NCBI RefSeq assembly: GCF_033473495.1 | Contig: NC_088939.1 | Coordinates: 248,001 to 312,000, forward strand | Direction: 5' to 3' | From: Cercospora beticola | Taxonomy: Eukaryota > Ascomycota > Dothideomycetes > Mycosphaerellales > Mycosphaerellaceae | DNA length: 64,000 bases | Part shown: piece after piece, positions 22,966 through 33,900 of the stretch | How the letters are laid out: each line of letters opens with the position of its first letter | How positions within the stretch are numbered: the stretch's first letter is position 1 | Translations under genes and position numbers: made by a program | The notes under the pieces: generated by a model | The model's input: only the letters and a program-made list of their open reading frames with translations | Databases searched by the model: none | Told to the model about the DNA's origin: nothing

Positions 22966-23668
22966 GGGGTCCGTATGGAGGCCCAAACCTTAGTGGTTGC
23001 CACTACGAATTTGGAGGCCTCGCGACATATTGCGTCGGCCTGCGCATGTAGTAAACGCCTAAGAGACGTGCAACCTCTCGATATAGATTTATATATGCTA
23101 TTATCTAGGATAAGCTAGCTAGCGATTCTAGAGACAATATATAGCGTGCGTATTCTCGAGAAATCGCTATTTCGAGAACGACTTTTTATCGCGACTTCTA
23201 TAAAATAAAATCTAGGGTCTAGTTAAAATTTAGTAGGTAAGTAATAAAAATTTGCTTAGTTACAAATCCTACCTTCGTTCTCGAGACGCCGATTTCTCGA
23301 GAATACGTACGCTATATATTATTTCTAGAATCGCTAGCTAGCTTATTCTAGATAATAGTATATATAAATCTATATCGAGAGGTTATATGTCTCTTAGGCG
23401 TTTACTACGTACATAGGCCGACGCAACGTACCGTAAGAGCGACAAAAACTCGTTTTTGAAAGACTCGTTTTTTAAGAATAGATAGGCTATACGCTATCTA
23501 TAGTAATATAAACTAGATTATCTAAGACGATAGTATATATCGATATATATCGAGAAGCTATATATATATCGAGCTATGTTTGCGTGCGCGACACTATATA
23601 ATCGAGAAATCCGAGACCTCAGATTCGTAGTGGCAACCACTAAGGTTTCGGCCCCCGTCGGTCCGGGG
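22966..23668. mobile_element. Foldback/MITE-like non-autonomous element, AT-rich, RIP-like
   Basis: About 0.7 kb of TA-rich DNA with no coding capacity. Terminal inverted repeats of roughly 45-55 bp lie at 22966-23019 and 23610-23668; their core includes CCTTAGTGGTTGCCACTACG and its complement. Inside are two inverted arms of about 150 bp (23030-23181 and 23275-23427) separated by about 93 bp, able to form a long hairpin. Differences between the arms are almost all transitions (G to A / C to T), and CpA is scarce while TpA and CpG are common, as after repeat-induced point mutation. No transposase ORF and no certain target-site duplication were seen, so the superfamily is unassigned and the outer ends are approximate. 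Confidence 0.8.
23030..23427. repeat. Inner long inverted repeat of the foldback element
   Basis: Left arm 23030-23181 and right arm 23275-23427 are reverse complements with about ten mismatches, nearly all transitions. Shared blocks include AGCTAGCGATTCTAGA-type and TCGATATAGATTTATATAT-type segments. The loop at 23182-23274 is AT-rich and unrelated. Confidence 0.85.
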
Positions 23669-23961
23669 GAAGGTCTAACTCAATCTCTCGCTAGACCGGC
23701 CGCCAACCACGGCCTTCCGGCCGTCTGGTCGGTCAGGCAGACAACACTTCTTGGAAAGCGTGCCTTCAACATACCGTCTATACCGACCAATTGGCACATC
23801 AGTATACCCATCAACTAGCATTAAGCCAGAAGCTTCAAGCACAAGACATCCAAGCAGTACCGACAACCTCCAAGCCCAGTCGAAGCCCATCTCCCAAACC
23901 CTCGCCACCCAGCATCGCGGAGTCCCCATCCCAAACCACAGAACGAAAGCGACATCGAACC

Positions 23962-24272
23962 ATGGGTCTAGAACGCTACATAACGTACAACTCATCTCAT
24001 TCCCGCATCTGCCTTCCAGGAGAATACTAACACTCTTCAACAGCCGCCGCAACACAGCGTTCATATCCCTCACGGCAGTAGCAGCCTCATATTTCGCCGT
24101 CCGATACCGCAAAGATCAGAACTTGAAAAGGAACAAAGATACGTTCCATGTGAGAACGGAGAGATCAGGTATGTTTGCAAAGCTCCAGCCTGTTGTCGTT
24201 GTTGCAAGGGCAGTGCGGTACTCTGGGTGAGATGTATTCGCTAACATTGTTGTCCCAGGTGGTGGTGTATAA
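23962..24272 (+). CDS. Small single-span membrane protein, conserved-looking
   Basis: Three exons (23962-23984, 24044-24168, 24259-24272) encode 53 residues starting MGLERYITRRNTAF and ending RTERSGGGV. The first intron has a perfect TACTAAC branch site 18 nt before its AG; all phases agree. A hydrophobic stretch (FISLTAVAASYFAVRY) is followed by a basic segment, as in small mitochondrial inner-membrane proteins. I recognise the general layout from small hypothetical fungal proteins but cannot name it. It is too split to appear as an ORF. It is convergent with the PPR-like gene. Confidence 0.65.
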
Positions 24273-24712
24273 TTCAGCTCCAGGAGGAAGCATGAGAGTT
24301 CCATGGCTCTGTGTGATGGGAGACGAAGTCGTGGCTAGAGCGGAATCTCATCGCACGATGAACATATTTGGACGACGATGACTTCATTGGAAAGCATTCG
24401 GAAGGAAATGAAATGGTGTACAGTATCACATCAAGGTATCAGCACAACAAGTAATCTTCATGCAAACTGTTCAGTCGAATGTCACGCCGAGCGTGTGGGT
24501 ATCATTTTCATCTATGTTCAAAATCAGTCACTGTCCGCCCATCTCTTCAGAACGCCTCGCTATGCAGAATAACCATCCGCTGACCGAGTGCCTTTGTGCT
24601 TCCTACAAAGCCAAAGCGAGAGAGGCCTCTGCATACATGTACGGTATGGCAGAAATCATTTGGCACCGATTGGAGGACGGCGTGCTCTCGCAAATGAAGA
24701 TGTCGCTGGTCC
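24273..24712. other. Intergenic, convergent 3' ends
   Basis: Between the small membrane-protein gene (+) and the PPR-like gene (-). Nothing recognised. Confidence 0.55.
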
Positions 24713-27280
24713 TCATCGTTCGCCTTTTGGAGCAACAAAATGATCCGTATCAACAGGGTTGCTTTCATCGCGGCCCACTCCCTCAGCAGGCGTTGATTGG
24801 AGCGACGTCTGGCCGTTGTCAATATCCACTTTCGAAGTCTTTGGCCTTCTTCGTTCCAAGGTACTCGGATGGTCGGCGACGAGTCGGTAGGCGTTCCTGG
24901 CAAGAGAGCTGTACGTTATCGGCTCAGACGCACGCGGCAGTGTATCGGCCGAGTCTGCCGCGCTCTCGTCAAGGCCCTGCTCGGACGAATCAAGTTGTGT
25001 CAAAGTATCTTGAGCATTATCGTCGGCAACATGGCTCGAACGCCATGGATCTGTTGTCGAAATGCCTGAAGTCGGCACTCGTCTTGCCAGAGTGCTCGGG
25101 TGATCCGCAATGAGATGATATGCATTCTTCGCCAGCTCTGTGTACGATATAGGCGGCTCTTCATCACTTCTAGCCGGGATATGCTCCCTTTGTATTGGGC
25201 TCGCACGCCTCTCGAGAGTCTCAGGGTGTGAGGCAATGAGGCTATACGCGCTTTTCGCGAGCTCTGCCAAGCTGCGGACTTTTGGCTTCTCTGTTGCATT
25301 AGGGTTCTCCATCTGTTTCAGAAAATCCACGTCGGCCTGCAGAGCCAAGTATTCTTGCTGTGAATTAGCATCGGCCGCTTCACTGGCACGCTGCGCGCGT
25401 AGCTCCGCAAGCGCATCCAGTGCGGCTTGTCTAGATCGCGGAGCGCCCTCGGATCCGACTCTAGAGGTGGCTAGATCATCAGGCGTTGGTTGTTTCTTAA
25501 GCTCCTCCACGCGGGTTGCCTGCTGCCCATCGGCGGCGTTGTCAGCGTTGATCATCGACATGATATGCTTGATGAGTGTCGGATGCGTCGCTTTGGCCTG
25601 GTCCCATACTGCTACAAATGCCTGTCTCTTGTCGCGGCGTCGGCAAAGTCGCAACATGTCGGCAAAGAGTGGGGTCATGATGACCTCGGTGGTCTTGAGC
25701 CCATCTATCCTGAGAGTGCTCTTCTTTTGGAGCTTCAGGATTTCGTTCCATACAGCAAGACCGGAGCTCCAATCACTGCGAACCGCACAATCATTCAGGA
25801 GCATGCCAAAACCACGCAGGTCTAGCCCCCATCCTTCGTCGCCCATCGTTTTGCAGATTTCCAAAGCCTCTCCGAAGCCACCAAACTGAAGTACACCCTT
25901 GACTACAGCGTCAAAGACCAAAGGCGTGGGATATGGCAACTGGATCAAACGATCGGGCTTATCTCTGCGATGAACAATCCTACCAAAGTCCGCATTGGAT
26001 TTGCCGAGCCACGGTGCTCTAATCAGCCAGGGTGCAGGTTCCATCAGGCCGCCTCGGTCGCCACGTATGAGCCGCATCCAGTCAGTGAATCGGTGCACGT
26101 TCTTTCGCTCGGTGTAGTGGTTCAAAACGGTTGCCAGCGTGACTTCATTTGGCCGGATCTTGCTATTCAGGACGGCGGAGATGGCGTTTTCGGTCAATCG
26201 GTAGTGTCCCGATTTGCGCAGTCTGTGAATCAAGGTATTGTAGATATCAATGTTGGGTGGTACAGAAGACATAGAAAGGCGGCAGAACACGTCTGCGATT
26301 CGCAAAAACTGCTCAAGGTGAGGGTCCTCGAGGCCACGCGTTACCACATCGTCGCTTAGCAGGACGTCGACTTCGCGTTGAAGCTCGCACTGTTCTTCGC
26401 GGAATGTGTCATCCTGACCTTCAGCGTAGTGACATAGGGCTACATCCCCGGGCGATCGACTGAAGTGGAACTGACCAGAATCGTCCTTATGTGTGTGGAG
26501 TAGCCGATCGAAGTCGGCCTTCTTCTGTGCAAAGGCACGCTTGAGAATGCCTGGGTACTGCATCATGACTTCGGCATATGGTACTGGCATCACACGGGCA
26601 ACGTGCTCGACGACACCATGATGGTGGAGCCAAAGAAAGAACCTCAATTGCAGCATATCCATCGAAAGCTCAACCCTTGACAGCTTCTTGGAAGCCCATC
26701 GGTTCGCGTCAGCCGTCCTCTTCCGGAACCTATAAGTATAGATGGATTGAGGAGGCAAATGGTGCCTTACTGGTGGTAGCCCAGTGGTCGTCGGCCAAGA
26801 AGGGATATGTGTGCGACGTGAGCTGCTGTCTAGATTTTGCGCCATTTCCGAGTCGAAGTCTTCTGCGATTTCGGTCGAAGCACGTACTGACGCATCGGAT
26901 TCTGCATCCTCAACCGCGACCGTATGCCACTCGTCATAGCTTACGCCCTCCTGGTTATTCAGAACTGGCTGCTCATCAAGATCGATCTTGCGATCCGTAT
27001 CCTCCAGGTCTGCGGCACGACCAACATTTCCTAGATCTTTCTTTACTTCATCGATGGCATCGTTCCATTGCTGTCGGCGTTGGATCTTGATACCACCATC
27101 GCACGTCGCTGCCATGGCGAAGATGCTCGAATACCACAGTGTCGAGGAGGTCCAGTATTGTGGCCGCAGCAGGCTTGCGTTCGTGCCTGCTCGCCCGGCG
27201 GTGCGCTGAAGTGGAGGGAGGCATTGCGGGCAGTGACATGAGCCTCTAGTCCTCGCAGCCCGCGACAAGAGGCTCAGCAT
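24713..27280 (-). CDS. Pentatricopeptide-like mitochondrial protein
   Basis: Single exon, 855 residues from ATG 27280. The N-terminus is a basic, Ser/Arg-rich presequence (MLSLLSRAARTRGS) followed by YSSIFAMAATCDGGIK and RRQQWNDAI, a start I associate with fungal PPR-type proteins. The middle contains degenerate helical repeats (PNIDIYNTLIHRLRKSGHY, IRPNEVTLATVLNHY, LVFDAVVKGVLQFGGFGEAL). Likely role: mitochondrial RNA metabolism or translation (inference). The C-terminal part carries three copies of a motif approximating LAKNAYxLIADHPSTLxRR. It shares a 382-bp divergent promoter with the eIF2alpha kinase gene. Confidence 0.8.
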   Translation of the reverse strand: MLSLLSRAARTRGSCHCPQCLPPLQRTAGRAGTNASLLRPQYWTSSTLWYSSIFAMAATCDGGIKIQRRQQWNDAIDEVKKDLGNVGRAADLEDTDRKIDLDEQPVLNNQEGVSYDEWHTVAVEDAESDASVRASTEIAEDFDSEMAQNLDSSSRRTHIPSWPTTTGLPPVRHHLPPQSIYTYRFRKRTADANRWASKKLSRVELSMDMLQLRFFLWLHHHGVVEHVARVMPVPYAEVMMQYPGILKRAFAQKKADFDRLLHTHKDDSGQFHFSRSPGDVALCHYAEGQDDTFREEQCELQREVDVLLSDDVVTRGLEDPHLEQFLRIADVFCRLSMSSVPPNIDIYNTLIHRLRKSGHYRLTENAISAVLNSKIRPNEVTLATVLNHYTERKNVHRFTDWMRLIRGDRGGLMEPAPWLIRAPWLGKSNADFGRIVHRRDKPDRLIQLPYPTPLVFDAVVKGVLQFGGFGEALEICKTMGDEGWGLDLRGFGMLLNDCAVRSDWSSGLAVWNEILKLQKKSTLRIDGLKTTEVIMTPLFADMLRLCRRRDKRQAFVAVWDQAKATHPTLIKHIMSMINADNAADGQQATRVEELKKQPTPDDLATSRVGSEGAPRSRQAALDALAELRAQRASEAADANSQQEYLALQADVDFLKQMENPNATEKPKVRSLAELAKSAYSLIASHPETLERRASPIQREHIPARSDEEPPISYTELAKNAYHLIADHPSTLARRVPTSGISTTDPWRSSHVADDNAQDTLTQLDSSEQGLDESAADSADTLPRASEPITYSSLARNAYRLVADHPSTLERRRPKTSKVDIDNGQTSLQSTPAEGVGRDESNPVDTDHFVAPKGER
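24848..25273 (-). repeat. Three-copy protein repeat within the PPR-like gene
   Basis: Residues about 670-692, 712-734 and 789-811 repeat the pattern LA(K/R)(S/N)AY-x-L(I/V)A(S/D)HP-x-TL-x-RR, separated by disordered linkers of about 19 and 54 residues. Confidence 0.85.
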
Positions 27281-27662
27281 TATCGATCCATGGTCGTTTC
27301 GTCAATGTGCAGCAGCAAAAGATGGTGATGGCATCGATCTGAAGTTGCGGCGACGCGGATGTCCGAAGAAACGCCGTCCCACGACATTCGGGCACGCGCT
27401 CCGCAAGCAACGACGAGTCACTCTGGACTGCTCCTTCAGGCAGTGACTGCTGGGGAAGGACAAGTTGCGATAGAAGTCAACAGAAGCATCGCCAAGTCTC
27501 TCCACGCGCGCCCTATCACCACCACAGTCATGTCAGGAGAGTACTCGTAGCCGCCAAACACGCGTCTTGCCGCCTGCACGCTCATTCACTTCGACGCCCA
27601 ATGCGTCTTCGCGCCATTTGCAAGATCGAGGCGCAGATGCTCCACATTGCTCCCAATGCATC
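27281..27662. promoter_or_regulatory. Divergent promoter, PPR-like gene / eIF2alpha kinase
   Basis: 382 bp between two divergent start codons. An open frame runs into the kinase ORF from 27567 but begins with TTG, so the ATG at 27663 is taken as the start. Confidence 0.5.
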
Positions 27663-29870
27663 ATGTCCAAATTCTTTCGTTCTGGCGCTTCAAGTGGGAG
27701 CAGTTCGAGCGAGTCTAGCGAGGATGAAACTGAGGAAGTTTCATTAGAAGTGTCACGTAACAACAGCCAACATGTTGACGACGGTCTATCTCTGGACGCC
27801 CTGGCTATCGATCGGCCCCGCAATGGATCGGCGACACAGACCCGGGAGATGCTCATCCACGCACTGCTCGAACAAAATGCAAGGGACCGGGTTCTCAAAC
27901 AACGAGAACGAGCGGGCAAATCCGTCAACGACAAGACCGCTATCGAGCGCGAAACCCGCGAGCAGTATCACAATATGGTCGAAGGTTTATCAAAGTACAA
28001 TGTAGTCTCCCATGGCTTGGACGACGACCATCACGCTGCGATGAGGCAACGCATCGGCGAAGGTCTCGACCGTATGGCTAGCACGCCGCAATCATCGGCA
28101 CCCGGAGCCGTACCAGCAGCCACGCAGCTGCTGTTGACTGATGCGATGCCTCGCGGTCGCGTATTCGAACCCGGTAGCCCTGCGAGCCTTCTCGATAACG
28201 TGGCTCTTGGCATTTCTCCCCAAGTGCAAAGCAGATATATTCAAGACTTTGAAGAGATCAGTGTTCTTGGCAAGGGAGGTTTCGGAGAAGTACGTTTGAC
28301 CTCACGTGAACTGTCTTTAGACATGCCGACTGACCTTGCTTAGGTATATCAAGTCCGACACAAACTCGTAAGTCTACCTCGGCAAGCACACCTTCCTCTG
28401 GAGAGGCAAAAGCTTCCTGACCCGCGAGGTTGGCTGCTCTCGGCTTGCCACGAGGCAAGGCTGCAATCACTGCTCTTTCAGGGCACAATTGAAGATCTTT
28501 GCCATTGGATGTAGCCTTGAAGCAGATTCATGCTTTCGTCTTCCGGAGGAAGGATGACCAGCTTCTGCCCACAGCAATTACTGTGGTGCAGGGATTATCG
28601 CAAGACGTGTACATTTGCTGATGAATAAATAGGACAATTGCGTCTATGCAGTGAAGAAGATACCGATCCGAGACTCCACCGTGCGACGTATTGCTACCGG
28701 AGGCAAGGCAGCTCTCGATGAACTGCTAGCTGAGGTCCGTTCTCTATCCAAACTTCAGCACCCAAACGTCGTTCGTTATCACAACAGCTGGGTGGAGTGG
28801 ACGACTAGAAGCGCTTTCGCTGCATCCTCGAGCGAGGTACATCACCAAGAAAATCGCAGCGTGGTATCTGGCGCCGAGGAGTTCTCATCGCTCGATGCTC
28901 TGGAGCGGGTGAGAACTCAAAGTGACACGAATGAAGACATCGGCTTCACTTTCGACCTTAGTCAGTCGAAAAAGTCTGCCGTCGCCACTGAAGCAGATGT
29001 GGAGTTCGAAGGTCATGCCACGAGCTTTGAGCTCACTTGCTCCGTTACGGACCTCACAAACGGCGCTATACTCGCGACAGAGCCCACACTGGCGTTGCAC
29101 TTGCAAATGAGTGTACATCCTATGACGCTGGCCGAATTCCTTGCACCGCCACAGACTGACACCCTGGCCAAGCCTTTGGCGCACTGCTTTCACATGGAAC
29201 CATCTATCCGCATTTTGCTCGCATTGCTCGACGGAGTAGAATATTTGCATGCTGAGGGTATAGTCCACCGCGATCTCAAACCGGCCAACATTTTCCTTAG
29301 GCATGAAGGAAACCCAAGAGGAATGCATGGTTGTGTGGACTTGTCGTCATGTTCCGATTGTCGACAAGGTAAGTCTTCGTGCATACACTCTCCGGCCTGT
29401 TGTGCTGACATGTGTGTGCAGGTGGGACTATTAACCCTGGAACTCTGAGTGTTTGCATCGGCGACTTCGGCCTTGTCACACAAATCGCGGAACCCGAAGC
29501 TCCTCCATCACCTGCTGTCACAGCCGTAGGCACCGAGATCTATCGCCCAACGAGCGCCACCTCTCCAGCCAGCCCTCGACTCGACATCTTTGCACTCGGC
29601 ATAGTCGCTTGCGAACTATTATGCAAATTCGGTACGCAAATGGAACGCCGAGAAACTTTGCAAGCGCTTCGAAAAGGCTCTTTCCCACAGAAGTTTGCTA
29701 GCTGCGCCGGACGCCATTCTGCTAAAATCAAAGAATGCGTTGCCGCTATGTTGAGCGATGATGTTGGTGCGATACCAGACCTTAAGAGGCGATTGTCGGA
29801 TTTGCTGGAGCAGCAACAACCGCAGAAGATCATCGATAGCAAGGAGGCGCAGAGAAGATCTAGTACATAA
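27663..29870 (+). CDS. HRI-type eIF2alpha kinase (IfkB-like)
   Basis: Ser/Thr kinase predicted to phosphorylate eIF2alpha under stress. Exons 27663-28289, 28344-28367 (24 nt), 28633-29368 and 29422-29870 give 611 residues. Kinase motifs in order: glycine loop GKGGFGEVYQVRH (split over exons 1 and 2), VYAVKKI, HPNVVRYHNSWVEW (diagnostic of eIF2alpha kinases), a long insert, IVHRDLKPANIF (about residue 428), DFGL (about residue 478) and GTEIYRPTS. There is no GCN2-type RWD or HisRS-like domain, so the HRI/IfkB branch is preferred over GCN2. The acidic, Ser-rich N-terminus is disordered. The second intron (265 nt) is long for this window. Confidence 0.92.
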
Positions 29871-30958
29871 CCACGCCACTTTCGCTTCGTATGACTACGC
29901 ATTGACTACCTCAAACCATCCAGAATAATGGCCAGCAAGAACACTTCTATCCTCACCGCCTGAGCGCATGGCTGCAGCTATAATCCCCCGTCTTGAGAGA
30001 AGGTCTCTGCTTATCCATCTGCCTTTTGAGACAGTCCCCTCATCTCAAAGAAAGCACTTGCCAAACTCCGTCGACAGCTTCGGGCCACGCGGGTTGCGAT
30101 AATGCGATGCCAGACTCCTCTGTTTCTCCTTGCTGTTCGTGGATCCGAGTAAACATAGCCCAAGCCACAAGAAAACCCTTTCATGGTTGATTTCCACCTC
30201 ATATCACCCACCTGGTCGTCTAGAATCTCGCTGTCGCTGGCTCGAATGGATTTGAGATAATTCATGGAGTCGAAGCGCAAAGAAGACCACGATCCAATCC
30301 CTCGGTCTTCCCCAATGGACCAATAATTTGGCTTCCAAAGCATGTTTCTTTGATGAATGACTACTTCTCACTGTTGGACAGCAGCGTGAACGAATTGAGA
30401 GTCTGGAGACATGAGACTCAAGCACTGACAGCACAACAGTTACATTATTACAGCTTTTGGTACAGTAGACGACAAAACAAACAATCATACAATCAATCAT
30501 GCTCACCCATCTCTTCAATCTTCCATCTTTTTTTGTGATTTTCCATAATCATATCTGCCAAATCTCATCTCTCGATCGTGCAAAGTCGCTGTTGCGGACA
30601 GCATGAGTTGCAGTCGTCGACAGAGAAAGGTGCACTGAAATGCAGTTTCGAATGCCCAGCCCAATCCCGCTGGAATGTGCGATAAGCGTGGCGTAGCTGT
30701 GCAAGGACGCCTCATTGGTGAGGCATGTTTGAGTACAATGTGAAAAGACGATGCGGTGATCCGGTCGCAGACCACGCGGTGAGATATGCGATGCTTGCGT
30801 CGGGTGAAAAACAAGGTAATGCTGTGCGGAGAATTCGATGTGGCCAGTTCAGGACGGATGCTGCTCCGGATGAGATACCATAATGGTAGCCAAAGGGACT
30901 GCGGTATATCCTGAAAGATGTCGCAATGGAGGAGAAGTATTGTGTGGAGTGGGCAGGC
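29871..30958. other. Intergenic, convergent 3' ends, 1.1 kb
   Basis: Between the 3' ends of the kinase gene (+) and the large disordered-protein gene (-). ORFs are short and inconsistent; nothing recognised. Confidence 0.55.
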
Positions 30959-33900
30959 TTAGGCGTTGTTGCCCTTGCCGCCCTTGATCCAGTCGCGTAC
31001 GCCCCAATGACGCTTGCCCGAAGGACTGTTCGTCTCGACCATGTCGTCGCCGACTTCAGACGGCGTGGGAGAGGTGACCTTGATGCCGACTTTGCCAGCC
31101 AAGGACTCGAACTTGCCCTTGGTTGGCGAGGGTCCCTTGCGGGGGCTGTGCTTCTTGCTGTCGCGGCGCGCTGGAGTGCCAGTTGGAGACGTAGCCGGGG
31201 ACATTGCTCGTGGGGACGTTGGTGGGCTCGTGATTCCATCGAGCGACGCCTCTCTGAACCGACCACCGGAAGACATGCGAGTGTGCACGTCGCTCGTGAC
31301 TCGCTGCGGAGCTCCTGAAACACCGGCAGTCAGCTGGCTGGCTCGGTGCGGGAGGGTCTGAGGATCGATCGTACCATCAAATTGCCCATGAGCGAAGAAT
31401 CCAGTCGTGAGTGCAGCATTTTGGGAGGTGCCGGCGGATCTCCACTCTCCCGGTGTCATCACGCGATTCCCTGGCCATTGGTTGAAGAGGCTTGACTCGA
31501 TACTCCCCAAGCTGGTGACACGATTCGAAGGAGTGGGCATGCCACCACCAGTGCCCAAACTCCCAGAGGCAATGCTCGCAGTGCTGAGTGTGGCCGGTAG
31601 CGTTGGTCTCGCGGTCTGCAGGTGCTCCGATGTACGCTCGCTGGCAATCTTGCTCTTGATGTCATTATTGCCCTCTGACATGATGCCTTGACGATCCGCA
31701 GTAGCGTTACGCTGCGGAAGAGTGAGGCCAAGACCTGGGAGCTCAATCGTGGGACGGCTCTGCTGCTGCTTCTTGGCCCAGGTGCCGAGGTTCGGCATGG
31801 TATCATTGAACTGCGAGCTGTTGACCCCTGACATCAGGAGTGCATTCTCATTGTGTGGTGCGATGATGGCTTGCTTGAGGCAATCAATGCTGTTGGTGTT
31901 GGTCTCGAACGGAGGACGCGATGCGTTCATAGAGTGCTGCGCCGATTGCAATGCGCTCGCAGAACGCGATGGGACTGCCGGGCTGGGGCGGCGCGAGATG
32001 GACTTCATCGGGCTGCCGCTGAAAGGCGCCGAGGAGCGAGCAGGCTTCGAACGTGATGCAGATGCCTTCAAGCCATCACAGTAGCCGTTCAACCAATCGT
32101 TGCCACATTCCGGTTGGAAGCTTCGACGTTGCAGTCCACACGTATAACCGTCAAGCCACTCAGGAGACTTGTCTTTCAAGTTCACAGCGCCAGTGTCTTC
32201 GGCGGAATTGTTTGTGCCCGTTGGCGACGACGTAGGATAGTGAGCAGCCTTGCCTGGCTGCTCATACACGAAAGGATAGTCCCGCTTGTTTTTGGGGCTG
32301 ATGTTGTTCATTTGCCGATCAGTAACCCCCGAACGGGTTTGCTGACGAGCAGGCTCTGCAAGCTTTGCTGGCTGCGGTGCGTGTGTGGCGGCTGCGCTGT
32401 AGTACACCGGAGTACCTGGTGGAGCAACGGGCGCGCGCGACTCGTTCGTGTCGGGATGACGTGGCTGATGGACTTCGCGGCTGGGAGTGTTGAAGTTGGC
32501 ATGATCATCCTCAGGATCCTCATTCTCCTTGTTGCCGGACTGGGTATAGACATGCTGGCGTGTCGAGTGTTCGCGAGGATTGCGTGGAAAGAAGTCGGCA
32601 GTTGCAAAGCTGGAGACACTCGAACTGTGCGTGAGAGCATCTTTCTTGACTGGGCTGATTGTGTCATCAGTCGCAGTCGATGACTTCGAGACACTCTCTG
32701 GGAGAGCAGGCAGCTTGTGTCCAGGGGATTGGGCGGCACCCGCACGACGCTCGACACAGGAACCATCAGACGAAGCAGTCGGCTTGTAAGCTGGACTGGT
32801 AGGATTGAGCTTCGACCTCATGTTGTTGCTGAGTTTAGAGTTTGGCGCTGTGATGGGAACGGCGTGTGAACGCTCTGCCGCATCGGCACGAGATTCCGAA
32901 AATGAATGAGCACCGTCACTCTGGGGAATGTTGGCTGGTACCGGTGCCATCATGTTGCTCTGTGACAATGCAGGAGCAAGACCTTGAAGTGGCGGTGCCA
33001 TTGCTCCGTCGAAAGGAGGCAGCTGTGGAAAAGCATTTGGTGGGCCGTAAGGCCAGGCCGTGGCACCGTATTCCTGCACGGAGGAGGGTGCTGGGACTAA
33101 CGGAGCACCAAAGGCCGTCTGAGCGGGGCCAAAGGCAGGAGCGTATGGCGGTGCGGCAGAGTTGTTGACCGAGTTCGCCTGGAAGTAGGGAGGAAGACGT
33201 CCGCGGCCAGGTGGTGATACCGAAGCTCTACCCTGCAGCGCGCGTGGCGAAGCGCGACCCAGTGCGACCGATGGGCGGTTCAGCGCATTCAAAGACTTGC
33301 GAATCGTGTCCAACATGCCAACAAGCTGCCTGCGTCGCGCGAACAGACGGTTCCTCTCCTCTCTGGACATGTCTTTGCCGAATTTGGCTTCGGTCTGGTC
33401 CAAGGCCTTCGACTCTTCCTGCAAGCGGGTGCGCCTAATGCTTTGGTTAGCGCTGCCAAGGAGACATTTGCATTGATGTTGAACGTACTCAGCTTCCAGC
33501 GATTTGATCTGCGATGGCACTGAAGGATCTGGAGCAGGGATGGGACTGCTTGTGGCACCAGCAACCTGAGAGGATGAGTGAAATCGTGGCGCGGCTGGAC
33601 CCTGTGAAGTTGGTCGCCCAGCGAAATTGAGGTTGGGAGTATCGTCGCTGTACAACGCGACGGTGCCGTCGGCTGCCATCGACAGTGGCATGAGCGTGTT
33701 GTCAATGATTTGAAAGAAGTTGCCCTGCATGTCGTGGATGACGTTGCCGTTCTGGTTGACGGGCTGGATGAGTTCCTCTGGCCGGCTGTGATAGCGCTGG
33801 TTGGGCGCGAATTTGATAAGCCCTCCGTTGACTCGAATCGCACTGTAGCCGTAGCGGGGCTGGCACAGTGGCGACTGCTCAGATGGAACAATTCGACCAC

